NCBI GenBank assembly: GCA_002329075.1
Contig: DCXR01000015.1
Span: 1-9,862, forward strand
Direction: 5' to 3'
DNA: 9,862 nucleotides
DNA from: Candidatus Neomicrothrix sp. UBA2131
Lineage (GTDB): Bacteria > Actinomycetota > Acidimicrobiia > Acidimicrobiales > MedAcidi-G1
Under the pieces are notes generated by a model. That model ran no database searches and was not told where the DNA came from. It saw only the letters and a list, made by a program, of their open reading frames with translations. Of the stretch, positions 1 to 7,005 are shown one piece after another. The position numbers were made by a program, and so were the translations under genes. Each line of letters opens with the position of its first letter. The stretch's first letter is position 1.

Positions 1-1
1 C

Positions 2-3000
2 CAGGGTTGTCCGCCTGAGGGCACCGTCGACGAGGCGACCAACACGTGTTCGTTCACCGATCCCGCCGACAACACGATCACGATCGACCTGGAGACCGGG
101 CAGGGCACCATCACCTTGCCCGACGGCCGCGTACAGCCCTTCGTCATGGGCGGACCCGGCATGGGGCCCGGCCCCGGTGGCGGACGCGGCGACGTCCAGG
201 GCTGTCCGCCCGAGGGCACCGTCGACGAGGCGACCAACACGTGTTCGTTCACCGATCCCGCCGGCAACGCGACCGTGTTCGACCTCGAGACCGGTCAGGG
301 CACGATCACCATGGCCGACGGCGGCGAGGTGCCGTTCGACATGCGGGGTGGCCCCGGCGGCCCGGGTGGGAGCGGTCCCGGTTGTCCGCCTGAAGGCGAC
401 ATCAACGAGGAGACCAACACCTGTTCGTTCACCGACCCCAGTGGTTCGGTGATCACGATCGACCTGGACACCGGCCGGGGCACGATCATGAAGCCCGACG
501 GCACCATCGAGGAGATGCGGATGGACATGGGCGGCGGCCCCGGCATGGGCATGCCCCAGGGCTGTCCGCCCAACGGCCTCCACGACGAGGAGGCCAACAC
601 CTGCAGTTTCAGCGACCCGCAGGGCAACCAGATCTCCTACAACCTCGACACGATGGAAGGCACCATCACCTTCTCCGACGGCCTCGTCGAGCCATACGAT
701 CACGATCAACCCAACATGAACTCGAGGAGCGGACCCGGTGGCTCCGGCGGGGCACCCGGCTGTCCGCCCGAGGGCACCATCGACGAGGAGACCAACACGT
801 GCTCGTTCACCGATCCCGGTGGAAACGCGATCGTGTTCGACCTGGCGACCGGAGCCGGCACGGTCACCCATTCCGACGGCCGCATCGAGGACTTCCGGAT
901 GAGCGGTCCCCAGAACGGTCCCGGCGGGGGAGGCGGCTTCTTCCCCGGCGGGCCCCAGGAGTGCCCACCCGACGCCACGATCGAGGGCGACATCTGCACC
1001 ATGAGCGACCCGGCCGGCAACCGGGTCGAGATGAACATGGAGACTGGCCACATCCGGATGTTCGATCCGCAGGGCAACGAAATCCCCATGGGCGGGGGAG
1101 GCCCGGGTGGACCCGGCGGTGGCCAGATGGGCTGCCCACCGGAGGGCACCATCGACGAGGCGGCCAACACGTGTTCGTTCACCGACCCCAGTGGTTCGGT
1201 GATCACGGTCGACATGGAGACCGGCGAGGGCACCATCACGGATCCCAGTGGTGAGGTCCGCGAGTTCGACATGCGCGGGGGAGGCCCGGATGGACCCGGC
1301 GGTGGCCAGATGGGCTGCCCACCGGAGGGCACCATCGACGAGGAGACCGGGACGTGCACGTTCGCCGATCCGCAGGGCAACACGATCTCGTTCAACGTCG
1401 AGACCGGTGAAGGAACCATCACGCTCCAGAACGGCCAAGTCGAACCGTTCAGGATGGGCCCGCACCAGGGATCAGACGGTCCGCAGGGTCCCGGTGGCTG
1501 TCCGCCTGAGGGCACTGTCGAAGACGGCATCTGTACCTTCACCGATCCGGGTGGCAACACCATCCAGGTCGACATGGCCACCGGCCAGGGCACGATCACG
1601 GATCCCAGTGGTGAGGTCCGCGACTTCGACATGCGGGGAGGCGGCCCCGGTGGTCCCGGCGGGGGGCCGGGTGGCCCGACGGGCTGTCCGCCCAACGTGG
1701 TCCTGAACGAAGACGGCAGTTGCACCCTGACGAACCCGGACGGGACCCTGATGACCATCAATCCCGATACCGGTGAGATGTCCCACACCGACCGCCAGGG
1801 GCGGACAACGTCCTTCCGGCAGGTCTTCAACGAAGACGGCACCATCACGACGATCTCGTCCGACGGACAGACCGAGACCTTCGACCCGGTGAGCGGTACC
1901 CGGACCGAGACCATGCCCAACGGCATGACCTGCAACATGTCCGAGGACTTCGACACGAACACCTCGACCCGGCGCTGTTCCGACGGCGGTTGGAGCAAGG
2001 AGGACCGGTCCACCGGACGTCGCTGGGGCGCCGATCCCAACGGCTGCGAATGGGAGGAGACCCGCAACGAGGACGGAACCATCACGCGGAGCAACTGCGA
2101 CGGGGCATCGGGCACCTTCGATCCGGAGACGGGCGTCGGCACGTTCGTCGACCCGTCGGGCCGGGTGGTACGCGAGGTCAGGAACGAGGACGGCACCGTC
2201 ACCCACACGAGTTCCGACGGCTTCGCCAGTACCTGCGACAACGACACGGGCGAGTGCACGATCGTCGAACCGGACGGACGGACCGGCACCGTCAAGCAGT
2301 ACAGCGACGGTCGTCGCGAGACGACCTACTCCGACGGCAGCGTCGCCGTCTGGAGCCCGGACGGCAGCCGTGAGTACACGGGTGCCGACGGCTGCACGCA
2401 GATGGTCACCAAGAACGAGGACGGGTCGCTGACTCACAGCAACTGTGACGGCTCGTCACAGACCACGCAGAACCTTTCGGACGGTTCGACCCGGGTGTCC
2501 TTCTCAGACGGGCGCGTGGCGACCACGAACCCGGACGGCAGCCGGACGCTGGTCGATGCCGACGGCAACACGTTCACCGAGGAACTCAACTCCGACGGCT
2601 CGATCACCCGGACCCGACCGGACGGCTCCTCGATGACGCAGGATCCGGACGGCAGTTTCGTACTCACGACGGCCGACGGGGAGATCCGCGAGGCGAGGCG
2701 AAACGACGACGGCGAACTCGAGGTCGAGTTCGACGGAGGTCAGGTCACGCTCGCCGCCGACGGGTCCGGAACCGTGGTCACCGACGACGGGACGACCGTC
2801 GAGATCGAGGTGGAGGCCGACGGGTCGACTGTTGCCGCTGTCGACGACGGCGAGGAGGCCTCGTGGGAGCCCACCGGTGACACAACCCTGACGACGGCCG
2901 ACGGCGAAACGTCCACACGTTCGGTCAACGCCGATGGCAGCATCGTGACCACCGACGAGGAGGGCGGCGAGACCGTGTGGAGCCCGGACGAGGACCTCGA

Positions 3001-3337
3001 CGCGGGTGGAGAGGCCACAGCCACGGCAGCGGTCGTGGATGAGGCGGCCTCGGAACTGCTCGAAAGCGTCGGCATCGAGGAGATCACCTCCGAGGGTGGC
3101 TTCAGCACGGCGCAGGCAGCCGGCGTCAGCGCGGCGATCGACGCCATGACGGCCCAGTTGGCCGCAGCCCAGGCGACCGAGGACCTGAAGGGCCAGGCCA
3201 CCGTGAGCAGCGCAGTGTTCGAGTTGGTACTCGACCTGGAGGCGGCGTCAATAGAGGCAACCGAAAACGAAGACACGGTCGGCGCACTCGTCATCAACTC
3301 GCTGATGGAGGATGCGTTGGCGGTGTTGGACGGCTAG
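2..3337 (+). CDS. Giant Cys-paired, Gly/Pro-rich tandem-repeat protein (5'-partial, unknown function)
   Basis: The frame is open from base 2, so the true start and any signal peptide lie upstream; 1111 residues are visible. I do not recognise the family. Residues 3 to about 560 hold nine units of about 57-67 residues, each starting CPPEG, with a second Cys 10-12 residues later, a stretch like DLETGxGTIT, a DG turn, and a linker rich in GGPGGPGGG. A tenth, diverged unit starts at residue 562. Residues about 640-1003 are built from short DG turns (NEDGTIT, SDG, PDGS) with further Cys pairs, including two C-X16-C elements at residues 682 and 798. Residues about 1004-1111 are Ala/Glu-rich and probably helical. 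There is no membrane segment or LPXTG motif in the visible part. Paired cysteines and low-complexity linkers suggest an exported, disulfide-stabilised filament or surface protein (inference). Its stop is 15 bases before the next start, so the two genes are probably co-transcribed. Confidence 0.85.
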   Translation, partial: QGCPPEGTVDEATNTCSFTDPADNTITIDLETGQGTITLPDGRVQPFVMGGPGMGPGPGGGRGDVQGCPPEGTVDEATNTCSFTDPAGNATVFDLETGQGTITMADGGEVPFDMRGGPGGPGGSGPGCPPEGDINEETNTCSFTDPSGSVITIDLDTGRGTIMKPDGTIEEMRMDMGGGPGMGMPQGCPPNGLHDEEANTCSFSDPQGNQISYNLDTMEGTITFSDGLVEPYDHDQPNMNSRSGPGGSGGAPGCPPEGTIDEETNTCSFTDPGGNAIVFDLATGAGTVTHSDGRIEDFRMSGPQNGPGGGGGFFPGGPQECPPDATIEGDICTMSDPAGNRVEMNMETGHIRMFDPQGNEIPMGGGGPGGPGGGQMGCPPEGTIDEAANTCSFTDPSGSVITVDMETGEGTITDPSGEVREFDMRGGGPDGPGGGQMGCPPEGTIDEETGTCTFADPQGNTISFNVETGEGTITLQNGQVEPFRMGPHQGSDGPQGPGGCPPEGTVEDGICTFTDPGGNTIQVDMATGQGTITDPSGEVRDFDMRGGGPGGPGGGPGGPTGCPPNVVLNEDGSCTLTNPDGTLMTINPDTGEMSHTDRQGRTTSFRQVFNEDGTITTISSDGQTETFDPVSGTRTETMPNGMTCNMSEDFDTNTSTRRCSDGGWSKEDRSTGRRWGADPNGCEWEETRNEDGTITRSNCDGASGTFDPETGVGTFVDPSGRVVREVRNEDGTVTHTSSDGFASTCDNDTGECTIVEPDGRTGTVKQYSDGRRETTYSDGSVAVWSPDGSREYTGADGCTQMVTKNEDGSLTHSNCDGSSQTTQNLSDGSTRVSFSDGRVATTNPDGSRTLVDADGNTFTEELNSDGSITRTRPDGSSMTQDPDGSFVLTTADGEIREARRNDDGELEVEFDGGQVTLAADGSGTVVTDDGTTVEIEVEADGSTVAAVDDGEEASWEPTGDTTLTTADGETSTRSVNADGSIVTTDEEGGETVWSPDEDLDAGGEATATAAVVDEAASELLESVGIEEITSEGGFSTAQAAGVSAAIDAMTAQLAAAQATEDLKGQATVSSAVFELVLDLEAASIEATENEDTVGALVINSLMEDALAVLDG
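8..1684 (+). repeat. Nine tandem units of about 180 bp encoding CPPEG repeats
   Basis: Units begin at the first Cys codon at 8, 203, 383, 563, 761, 962, 1133, 1316 and 1499. A diverged tenth begins at 1685. Spacings are 195, 180, 180, 198, 201, 171, 183, 183 and 186 bases, all multiples of three, so the frame is kept. Units 1-5 and 7-8 have C-X12-C, units 6 and 9 have C-X10-C, and unit 10 has C-X11-C. The core of each unit is better conserved than the Gly/Pro linker, whose length varies. Confidence 0.9.
2045..2680 (+). repeat. Second, longer-period repeat with C-X16-C and DG turns
   Basis: Two elements starting at the Cys codons at 2045 and 2393 share the pattern C-x6-NEDG-(T/S)-x-T-x-S-N-C-D-G. 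They lie 348 bases (116 residues) apart. After each comes a series of short beta-hairpin-like segments with DPxTG, SDG and PDGS turns. The second copy has lost most of the internal Cys residues. The right boundary is approximate because the DG-turn pattern decays gradually. Confidence 0.55.
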
Positions 3338-3340
3338 CAG

Positions 3341-3345
3341 AGGAG
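3341..3345 (+). promoter_or_regulatory. Ribosome binding site of the pentapeptide lipoprotein gene
   Basis: AGGAG lies seven bases before the ATG at 3353. It supports that start over the in-frame ATG at 3362. It lies just after the stop codon of the upstream gene, which fits a two-gene transcript. Confidence 0.65.
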
Positions 3346-3352
3346 CGGGCAG

Positions 3353-4105
3353 ATGCAGAGCATGCGACGACGACTGGGCGGTGGCCTCGTGGCGCTGGCG
3401 TTGGTCGCCGGGGCCTGTGGTGGCGGAGGAGGCGACGACGTGGTCAAGGCCACGACGACCGTCGCGCCGACCACCACCGAGGCGCCCACCACGACCGTCG
3501 CGCCGACCACCACCGAGGCGCCCACCACCACCGAGGCGCCCACCACCACCGAGGCGCCGACCACCACCGTCGTCGAGACGACGACTTCGGTCAACGACGA
3601 GGGGCAGACCGTTGTCGACGGGGGAGCGGTCGCCGACTGCGTCATCGAGCCGCTGGCCGACTGTGCCGGTGCCCAGATGAAGTTCACGAACCTGGCCGGC
3701 GCACAGTTGGCGGGGGCGAACCTCTACAGGGCCCGCCTGGACGCCTCGGACCTGACCGGTGCCAACCTGATGGGGGCGAGCCTCTTCTACGCCGGCCTCA
3801 CCGGAGCCGTGATGACGGCGGTCAACCTCCGTGGTGCCAGCCTGATCAACGCCGACCTGACGGGCGTCGACCTCTCGAGCGCCGTGCTGGTCAGCGTCGA
3901 CCTGACCGAGGCCAGCCTGGTCAACGCCAACCTCACCGGTGCCGACCTGACCAACGCCATCCTCGTCAACGCCGACCTCACGGGCACGGTCCTCGAAGGG
4001 ACGGTCTTATGCAACACCGTGATGGTCTCGGGAACGATCTCCAACGATTCCTGCTCGACTAGCAGTTCGGAGTCGGACGAAGAGGCCGAAGAGACCGAGG
4101 AGTAG
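3353..4105 (+). CDS. Pentapeptide-repeat lipoprotein with Thr-rich stalk
   Basis: This 250-residue protein starts with MQSMRRRLGG, a hydrophobic stretch and a lipobox-like LVAGAC, so Cys22 is the likely lipidated residue after signal peptidase II cleavage. A Gly-rich patch and a Thr/Pro/Ala/Glu stalk (residues about 34-75) follow. Pentapeptide repeats of A(D/N)Lxx type occupy roughly residues 109-219 (for example TGANL, INADL, TGADL), and such repeats form a right-handed quadrilateral beta-helix. A Cys pair lies on each side of the helix: C96/C104 before it and C220/C234 after it. These could form capping disulfides outside the cell. The C-terminus is a Ser/Glu/Asp-rich acidic tail. The sequence shows no catalytic domain. 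The gene sits 15 bases behind the repeat protein, and partnership at the cell surface is an inference. Cytoplasmic DNA-mimic pentapeptide proteins of the Qnr/MfpA kind are unlikely because of the export signal. Confidence 0.85.
   Translation: MQSMRRRLGGGLVALALVAGACGGGGGDDVVKATTTVAPTTTEAPTTTVAPTTTEAPTTTEAPTTTEAPTTTVVETTTSVNDEGQTVVDGGAVADCVIEPLADCAGAQMKFTNLAGAQLAGANLYRARLDASDLTGANLMGASLFYAGLTGAVMTAVNLRGASLINADLTGVDLSSAVLVSVDLTEASLVNANLTGADLTNAILVNADLTGTVLEGTVLCNTVMVSGTISNDSCSTSSSESDEEAEETEE
3452..3559 (+). repeat. Six 18-bp units encoding TTT(V/E)AP
   Basis: Six in-frame hexapeptide units occur in the order V, E, V, E, E, E at position 4, followed by a diverged TTTVVE. This is a short minisatellite forming the lipoprotein's stalk. 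The Thr density would suit O-glycosylation or an extended conformation (inference). Repeat number is likely to vary between strains. Confidence 0.85.
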
Positions 4106-4109
4106 CGCA

Positions 4110-4139
4110 CCGGGGCGTCATCGACGAAGGTGCCCCCGG
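4110..4139 (+). terminator. Weak hairpin after the lipoprotein gene, possible terminator
   Basis: CCGGGG at 4110-4115 can pair with CCCCGG at 4134-4139 across an 18-base loop, starting five bases after the stop codon. There is no T-run after it, and the stem is only six pairs. It is the best terminator candidate between the accessory pair and yifB, but support is weak. Confidence 0.2.
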
Positions 4140-4292
4140 GACAAGATTTCTCCGGCTCGGGGTACGCGGCCGTGGTGGTTGTCGCAGGGTGCCCCTACCC
4201 TCGGTGGTGCCGCTCGGAGTCGGCGGTTGACGACTCCTCCCGCCCCGGCCGGACCGGGACCGCCCAGCGGTTCCCGCACGGCCGATTCGTCC
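4140..4292 (+). other. Intergenic stretch upstream of yifB
   Basis: Together with the preceding hairpin this is the only sizeable gap (4106-4302) between the surface pair and yifB. A small inverted repeat, AGGGT at 4186-4190 and ACCCT at 4197-4201, is visible. TTGACG at 4227-4232 resembles a -35 box, but no matching -10 hexamer lies at the right distance. I could not assign a promoter, and no convincing small ORF was found. Confidence 0.4.
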
Positions 4293-4298
4293 GGGAGG
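4293..4298 (+). promoter_or_regulatory. Ribosome binding site of yifB
   Basis: GGGAGG sits four bases before the GTG at 4303. It selects this GTG as the start, in agreement with the conserved N-terminus of the family. Confidence 0.6.
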
Positions 4299-4302
4299 AT
4301 CC

Positions 4303-5820
4303 GTGCTCGCAACCGTCCATGCCGCCACCCTGCTCGGGGTCCGTGGCCATCCCGTCCGTGTCGAGGTCCATGTCGACAACGGCCTGCCCGCGTTCAACGT
4401 CGTCGGCCTGCCCGACGCCTCGTGCAAGGAGGCCCGTGACCGGGTCCGGGCAGCACTCGTCTCGAGCGGACTGGCCTGGCCTTCGCGCCGCATCACAGTC
4501 AACCTGGCACCCACCGGCGTCCCGAAGGCGGGGGCCGTCCTTGACCTCCCCATGGCCGTCGGCCTCCTCGTGGCCTGCGGCGCGGTCGAGCCTGACTCGA
4601 TCGAGGGCATCGCCTTCCTGGGTGAGCTCGGCCTCGACGGCTCATTGCGTCCGATCCCCGGTGCGCTGCCGCTGGTCGACGCTGTCGAGGTCGGCGTCGT
4701 GGTTGTGGCCCCCGGCAACGTGGTCGAGGCACGGCTCGTCACCCCGACGGTGGTCCACACCGTTGCGGACCTCCGCAGCCTCGTTCTCGCCCTCCGCGGT
4801 GATGAGCCATGGCCCGAGGCCGGATCGCCCACGCCGGAGGCCCACACCTTCGAGGAACCCGACCTTGCCGATGTCCGGGGCCAGCGCATGGCCCGCTTCG
4901 CCATCGAGGTTGCGGCTGCCGGAGCCCACCACCTCCTCCTGATCGGCCCGCCGGGAGCCGGCAAGAGCATGCTGGCACGACGTCTGCCGGGGCTGCTCCC
5001 CGACCTGACCGGCGACCAGGCGCTCGAGGTGTCCCGTATCCGTTCGGCGGCCGGCGAGGCGTTGCCGACGGGGGGCCTGTTCCGACGTCCGCCCTGGCGG
5101 TCCCCCCACCATGGGGCCTCGGCGGCGGCTCTTGTCGGTGGGGGGAGCGCTGCGATGCGCCCTGGCGAGATCAGCCTGGCGCACGGCGGGGTTCTGTTCC
5201 TCGACGAGTTGGGCGAGTTCGCCCCGAAGGTGCTCGATGCCCTTCGCCAACCACTCGAGGACGGCACAGTACAGATCAGCAGGGTTGCGGGCAGTGCCGA
5301 CTATCCGGCACGGGTCCTTCTCGTGGCGGCCATGAACCCCTGTCCCTGTGGAGGGTCGGGTGCACCCGGTGGCTGTCGCTGTCCTGAGCACATCCGGCTC
5401 AAGTACCTCCGGCGGGTGTCAGGGCCCCTGCTCGACCGGTTCGACCTGCGCATCGACGTCGACCGGCCGGAGCCCGTCGAGCTCCTCGACGGGAGCGACG
5501 GAGAACCTTCGTCTACCGTTGCCGCGCGGGTTGCGGAGGCCCGGGAGCTTGCCCGCTCGCGGGGCGTGGCCGCAAACGTCGAACTGGACGCACCGGCACT
5601 TGCAACAGCCGCGCCCCTGTCCCACGAGGCGACGCGCCTCCTGGAGGCAACGTTGCATGCGGGCCGGCTGAGCGCCCGCGGCCTGCATCGGGTCCGCACC
5701 GTTGCGCTCACCGTTGCCGACCTCACCGGTCGGGAGGGCCCGATCGGCCCCGACCTCATCGACACGGCCCTCGGGCTCCGCATCGACCCGTTTCACCCTG
5801 CCGGTCATGGCATCCACTGA
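4303..5820 (+). CDS. comM: YifB/ComM family Mg-chelatase-like AAA+ ATPase
   Basis: The product has 505 residues, the usual full length. The N-terminus (MLATVHAATLLGVRG, then VDNGLPAFNVVGLPD and KEARDRVRAAL) is the family's Lon-protease-like ChlI domain. The AAA+ domain follows: Walker A GPPGAGKS at 215-222 with Lys221, Walker B VLFLDE with Asp301/Glu302, the MNPCPCG sensor-1 segment at 344-350 followed by further Cys (GGCRC), and sensor-2 SARG at 457-460. ComM is known in naturally transforming bacteria as a hexameric helicase that drives branch migration when incoming DNA is integrated. In actinobacteria the gene normally precedes dprA, as here, but its role there is less established. The GTG start is supported by GGGAGG four bases upstream. 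The 3' end overlaps the probable dprA start by 14 bases, which suggests coupled translation. Confidence 0.95.
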   Translation: MLATVHAATLLGVRGHPVRVEVHVDNGLPAFNVVGLPDASCKEARDRVRAALVSSGLAWPSRRITVNLAPTGVPKAGAVLDLPMAVGLLVACGAVEPDSIEGIAFLGELGLDGSLRPIPGALPLVDAVEVGVVVVAPGNVVEARLVTPTVVHTVADLRSLVLALRGDEPWPEAGSPTPEAHTFEEPDLADVRGQRMARFAIEVAAAGAHHLLLIGPPGAGKSMLARRLPGLLPDLTGDQALEVSRIRSAAGEALPTGGLFRRPPWRSPHHGASAAALVGGGSAAMRPGEISLAHGGVLFLDELGEFAPKVLDALRQPLEDGTVQISRVAGSADYPARVLLVAAMNPCPCGGSGAPGGCRCPEHIRLKYLRRVSGPLLDRFDLRIDVDRPEPVELLDGSDGEPSSTVAARVAEARELARSRGVAANVELDAPALATAAPLSHEATRLLEATLHAGRLSARGLHRVRTVALTVADLTGREGPIGPDLIDTALGLRIDPFHPAGHGIH

Positions 5821-6946
5821 CGGCGTCGTGGCCTCCATGTCCGAGCTTCCCGATGCGGCCTGGCTGACCTCCCTCCTCGGCCTGCCGGCGATGGGACCGC
5901 GCCGCCTGGGTGCCCTGCTGGACGGCCGGTCGCCATCAGAGGCCTGGACGGCTGTGCGATCCGGAAGGCCCCTCCCCGAGGTGGCCGACGTTGTGGGTGG
6001 TCGGGTGGGAGCGCTCTTCGCCGAATGGGCGAAGGCGGCAGGCGACATCGATCCCGCGGTCGTCTGGGCGGCCACCCGGGCGGCGGGGGTCGAGGTGGTC
6101 ACCCTCGGCGATGCTGCCTACCCCCGGTGCCTGCTTGCCGATCCCGAGCCGGCGCCCGTGCTGTTCGCCCGCGGGCGCCTGGATGCGGTTGCCGTTCCGT
6201 CCCGTGTGGCCATCGTCGGTACACGTCGCTGTACCCGCTACGGGCGGGATGTGGCCACGGAACTCGGAGGCGCCCTGGCCGAAGCCGGCGTGGCTGTGGT
6301 CTCAGGCCTGGCGCTCGGCATCGACGGTGCCGCACATACAGGTGCGCTTGCCGCTGGGGGAGCGCCACCGATCGGCGTGGTGGCCACGGGGCTCGACATC
6401 GTGTACCCGGCGGCAAACCGTCGCCTGTGGAACCGGGTTGCCGAGGCGGGCGTGCTCTTCACCGAGGCTCCGCTCGGCACGGGCCCCCGAGGCTGGCGAT
6501 TTCCGTCCAGGAACCGGATCATCGCAGGGTTCGCCGATGTGGTGGTCGTGGTCGAATCGCACGCCTCCGGTGGTTCGCTGTACACCGTCGAGGCGGCGCT
6601 GGACCGTAATCGTCCAGTCCTGGCCGTCCCGGGCCCGATCCACAGTCCGGCATCCCGGGGGACCAACCACCTCCTGGCCGAGGGGTGTGTGCCGCTGTGC
6701 GGGATCGACGATGTCCTCACGGCGCTCGGCCTCGTCGGGTCCGCACCCCTGCAGGATGACCGCCGGACCACTCCTGACGGTTCGGACCTCGGGGTGCTCG
6801 ATGCCGCCGGCTGGTCGCCGACGACCCTCGATGCCCTGGCACGGCGGGTCGACCTGGCCCCGGTCGACCTGGCTTCGTCGGTGGCTCGACTTGTCCGCAC
6901 GGGCTGGTTCGACGAGGAACGGGGGTTCTACCAACGGGTGCGCTGA
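5807..6946 (+). CDS. dprA: DNA processing protein DprA (Smf)
   Basis: This is a 379-residue DprA. It binds incoming single-stranded DNA and loads RecA in transformation, and is conserved in many bacteria not known to be competent. N-terminal residues about 15-35 (LTSLLGLPAMGPRRLGALL) look like the helical/HhH-like SAM region. The Rossmann-type core shows GTRRCTRYG at 138-146, SGLALGIDGAAH at 166-177 and FPSRNRIIAG from 232, all family hallmarks. The C-terminus (about 330-379: AAGWSPTTLDALARR ... RTGWFDEERGFYQRV) is the winged-helix DprA_WH domain. Start choice is uncertain: the ATG at 5807 overlaps the yifB stop and suits coupled translation, but lacks a clear Shine-Dalgarno. GTG 5828 and ATG 5837 are equally poor alternatives and would cost only 7 or 10 residues. 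The TGA overlaps an ATG at 6946 (see the next gene). Confidence 0.94.
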   Translation: MASTDGVVASMSELPDAAWLTSLLGLPAMGPRRLGALLDGRSPSEAWTAVRSGRPLPEVADVVGGRVGALFAEWAKAAGDIDPAVVWAATRAAGVEVVTLGDAAYPRCLLADPEPAPVLFARGRLDAVAVPSRVAIVGTRRCTRYGRDVATELGGALAEAGVAVVSGLALGIDGAAHTGALAAGGAPPIGVVATGLDIVYPAANRRLWNRVAEAGVLFTEAPLGTGPRGWRFPSRNRIIAGFADVVVVVESHASGGSLYTVEAALDRNRPVLAVPGPIHSPASRGTNHLLAEGCVPLCGIDDVLTALGLVGSAPLQDDRRTTPDGSDLGVLDAAGWSPTTLDALARRVDLAPVDLASSVARLVRTGWFDEERGFYQRVR

Positions 6947-6994
6947 TGGTTCGAGTTCTGGCACTTCGCTCCCCCCTGCGACTTCGATCCTCCG

Positions 6995-7001
6995 AGGGAG
7001 G
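6995..7001 (+). promoter_or_regulatory. Ribosome binding site that decides the start of the M23-hydrolase gene
   Basis: AGGGAGG lies four bases before the ATG at 7006. The in-frame ATG at 6946 overlaps the dprA stop but would put 20 extra residues before a perfectly placed signal peptide. The Shine-Dalgarno and the signal peptide both favour 7006. Confidence 0.75.
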
Positions 7002-7005
7002 AAAC

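Noticed and set aside
8..1684. Regular about 180-bp periodicity considered as a CRISPR or satellite array
   Set aside because: Spacing is always a multiple of three, the frame stays open and conservation is at protein level. This is a coding tandem repeat.
706..2295. 529-codon open frame on the - strand
   Set aside because: It lies entirely opposite the repeat gene and its product is a Pro/Ser/Gly-rich mirror of the repeats. High GC and periodic sequence keep the antisense frame open. No domain or start signal supports it.
1472..2437. 321-codon open frame on the - strand
   Set aside because: Shadow of the repeat gene. The product is a low-complexity Val/Arg/Gly mixture with no recognisable motif.
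116..3337. TTG at 116 as start of the repeat protein
   Set aside because: The frame is open to base 2 and the sequence before 116 is a complete earlier CPPEG repeat core, so the gene is cut by the window edge.
4227..4232. TTGACG as a -35 promoter box before yifB
   Set aside because: No -10-like hexamer occurs 16-19 bases downstream; the sequence there is pure G/C.
4059..5267. 402-codon open frame on the - strand opposite yifB
   Set aside because: The Arg/Ser/Pro-rich translation is typical of GC-rich antisense frames, and the + strand yifB is unequivocal with all its AAA+ motifs.
6946..7005. ATG at 6946 overlapping the dprA stop as start of the M23-hydrolase
   Set aside because: It would add 20 residues before the signal peptide and lacks a Shine-Dalgarno. 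The ATG at 7006 has AGGGAGG and an ideal signal sequence.
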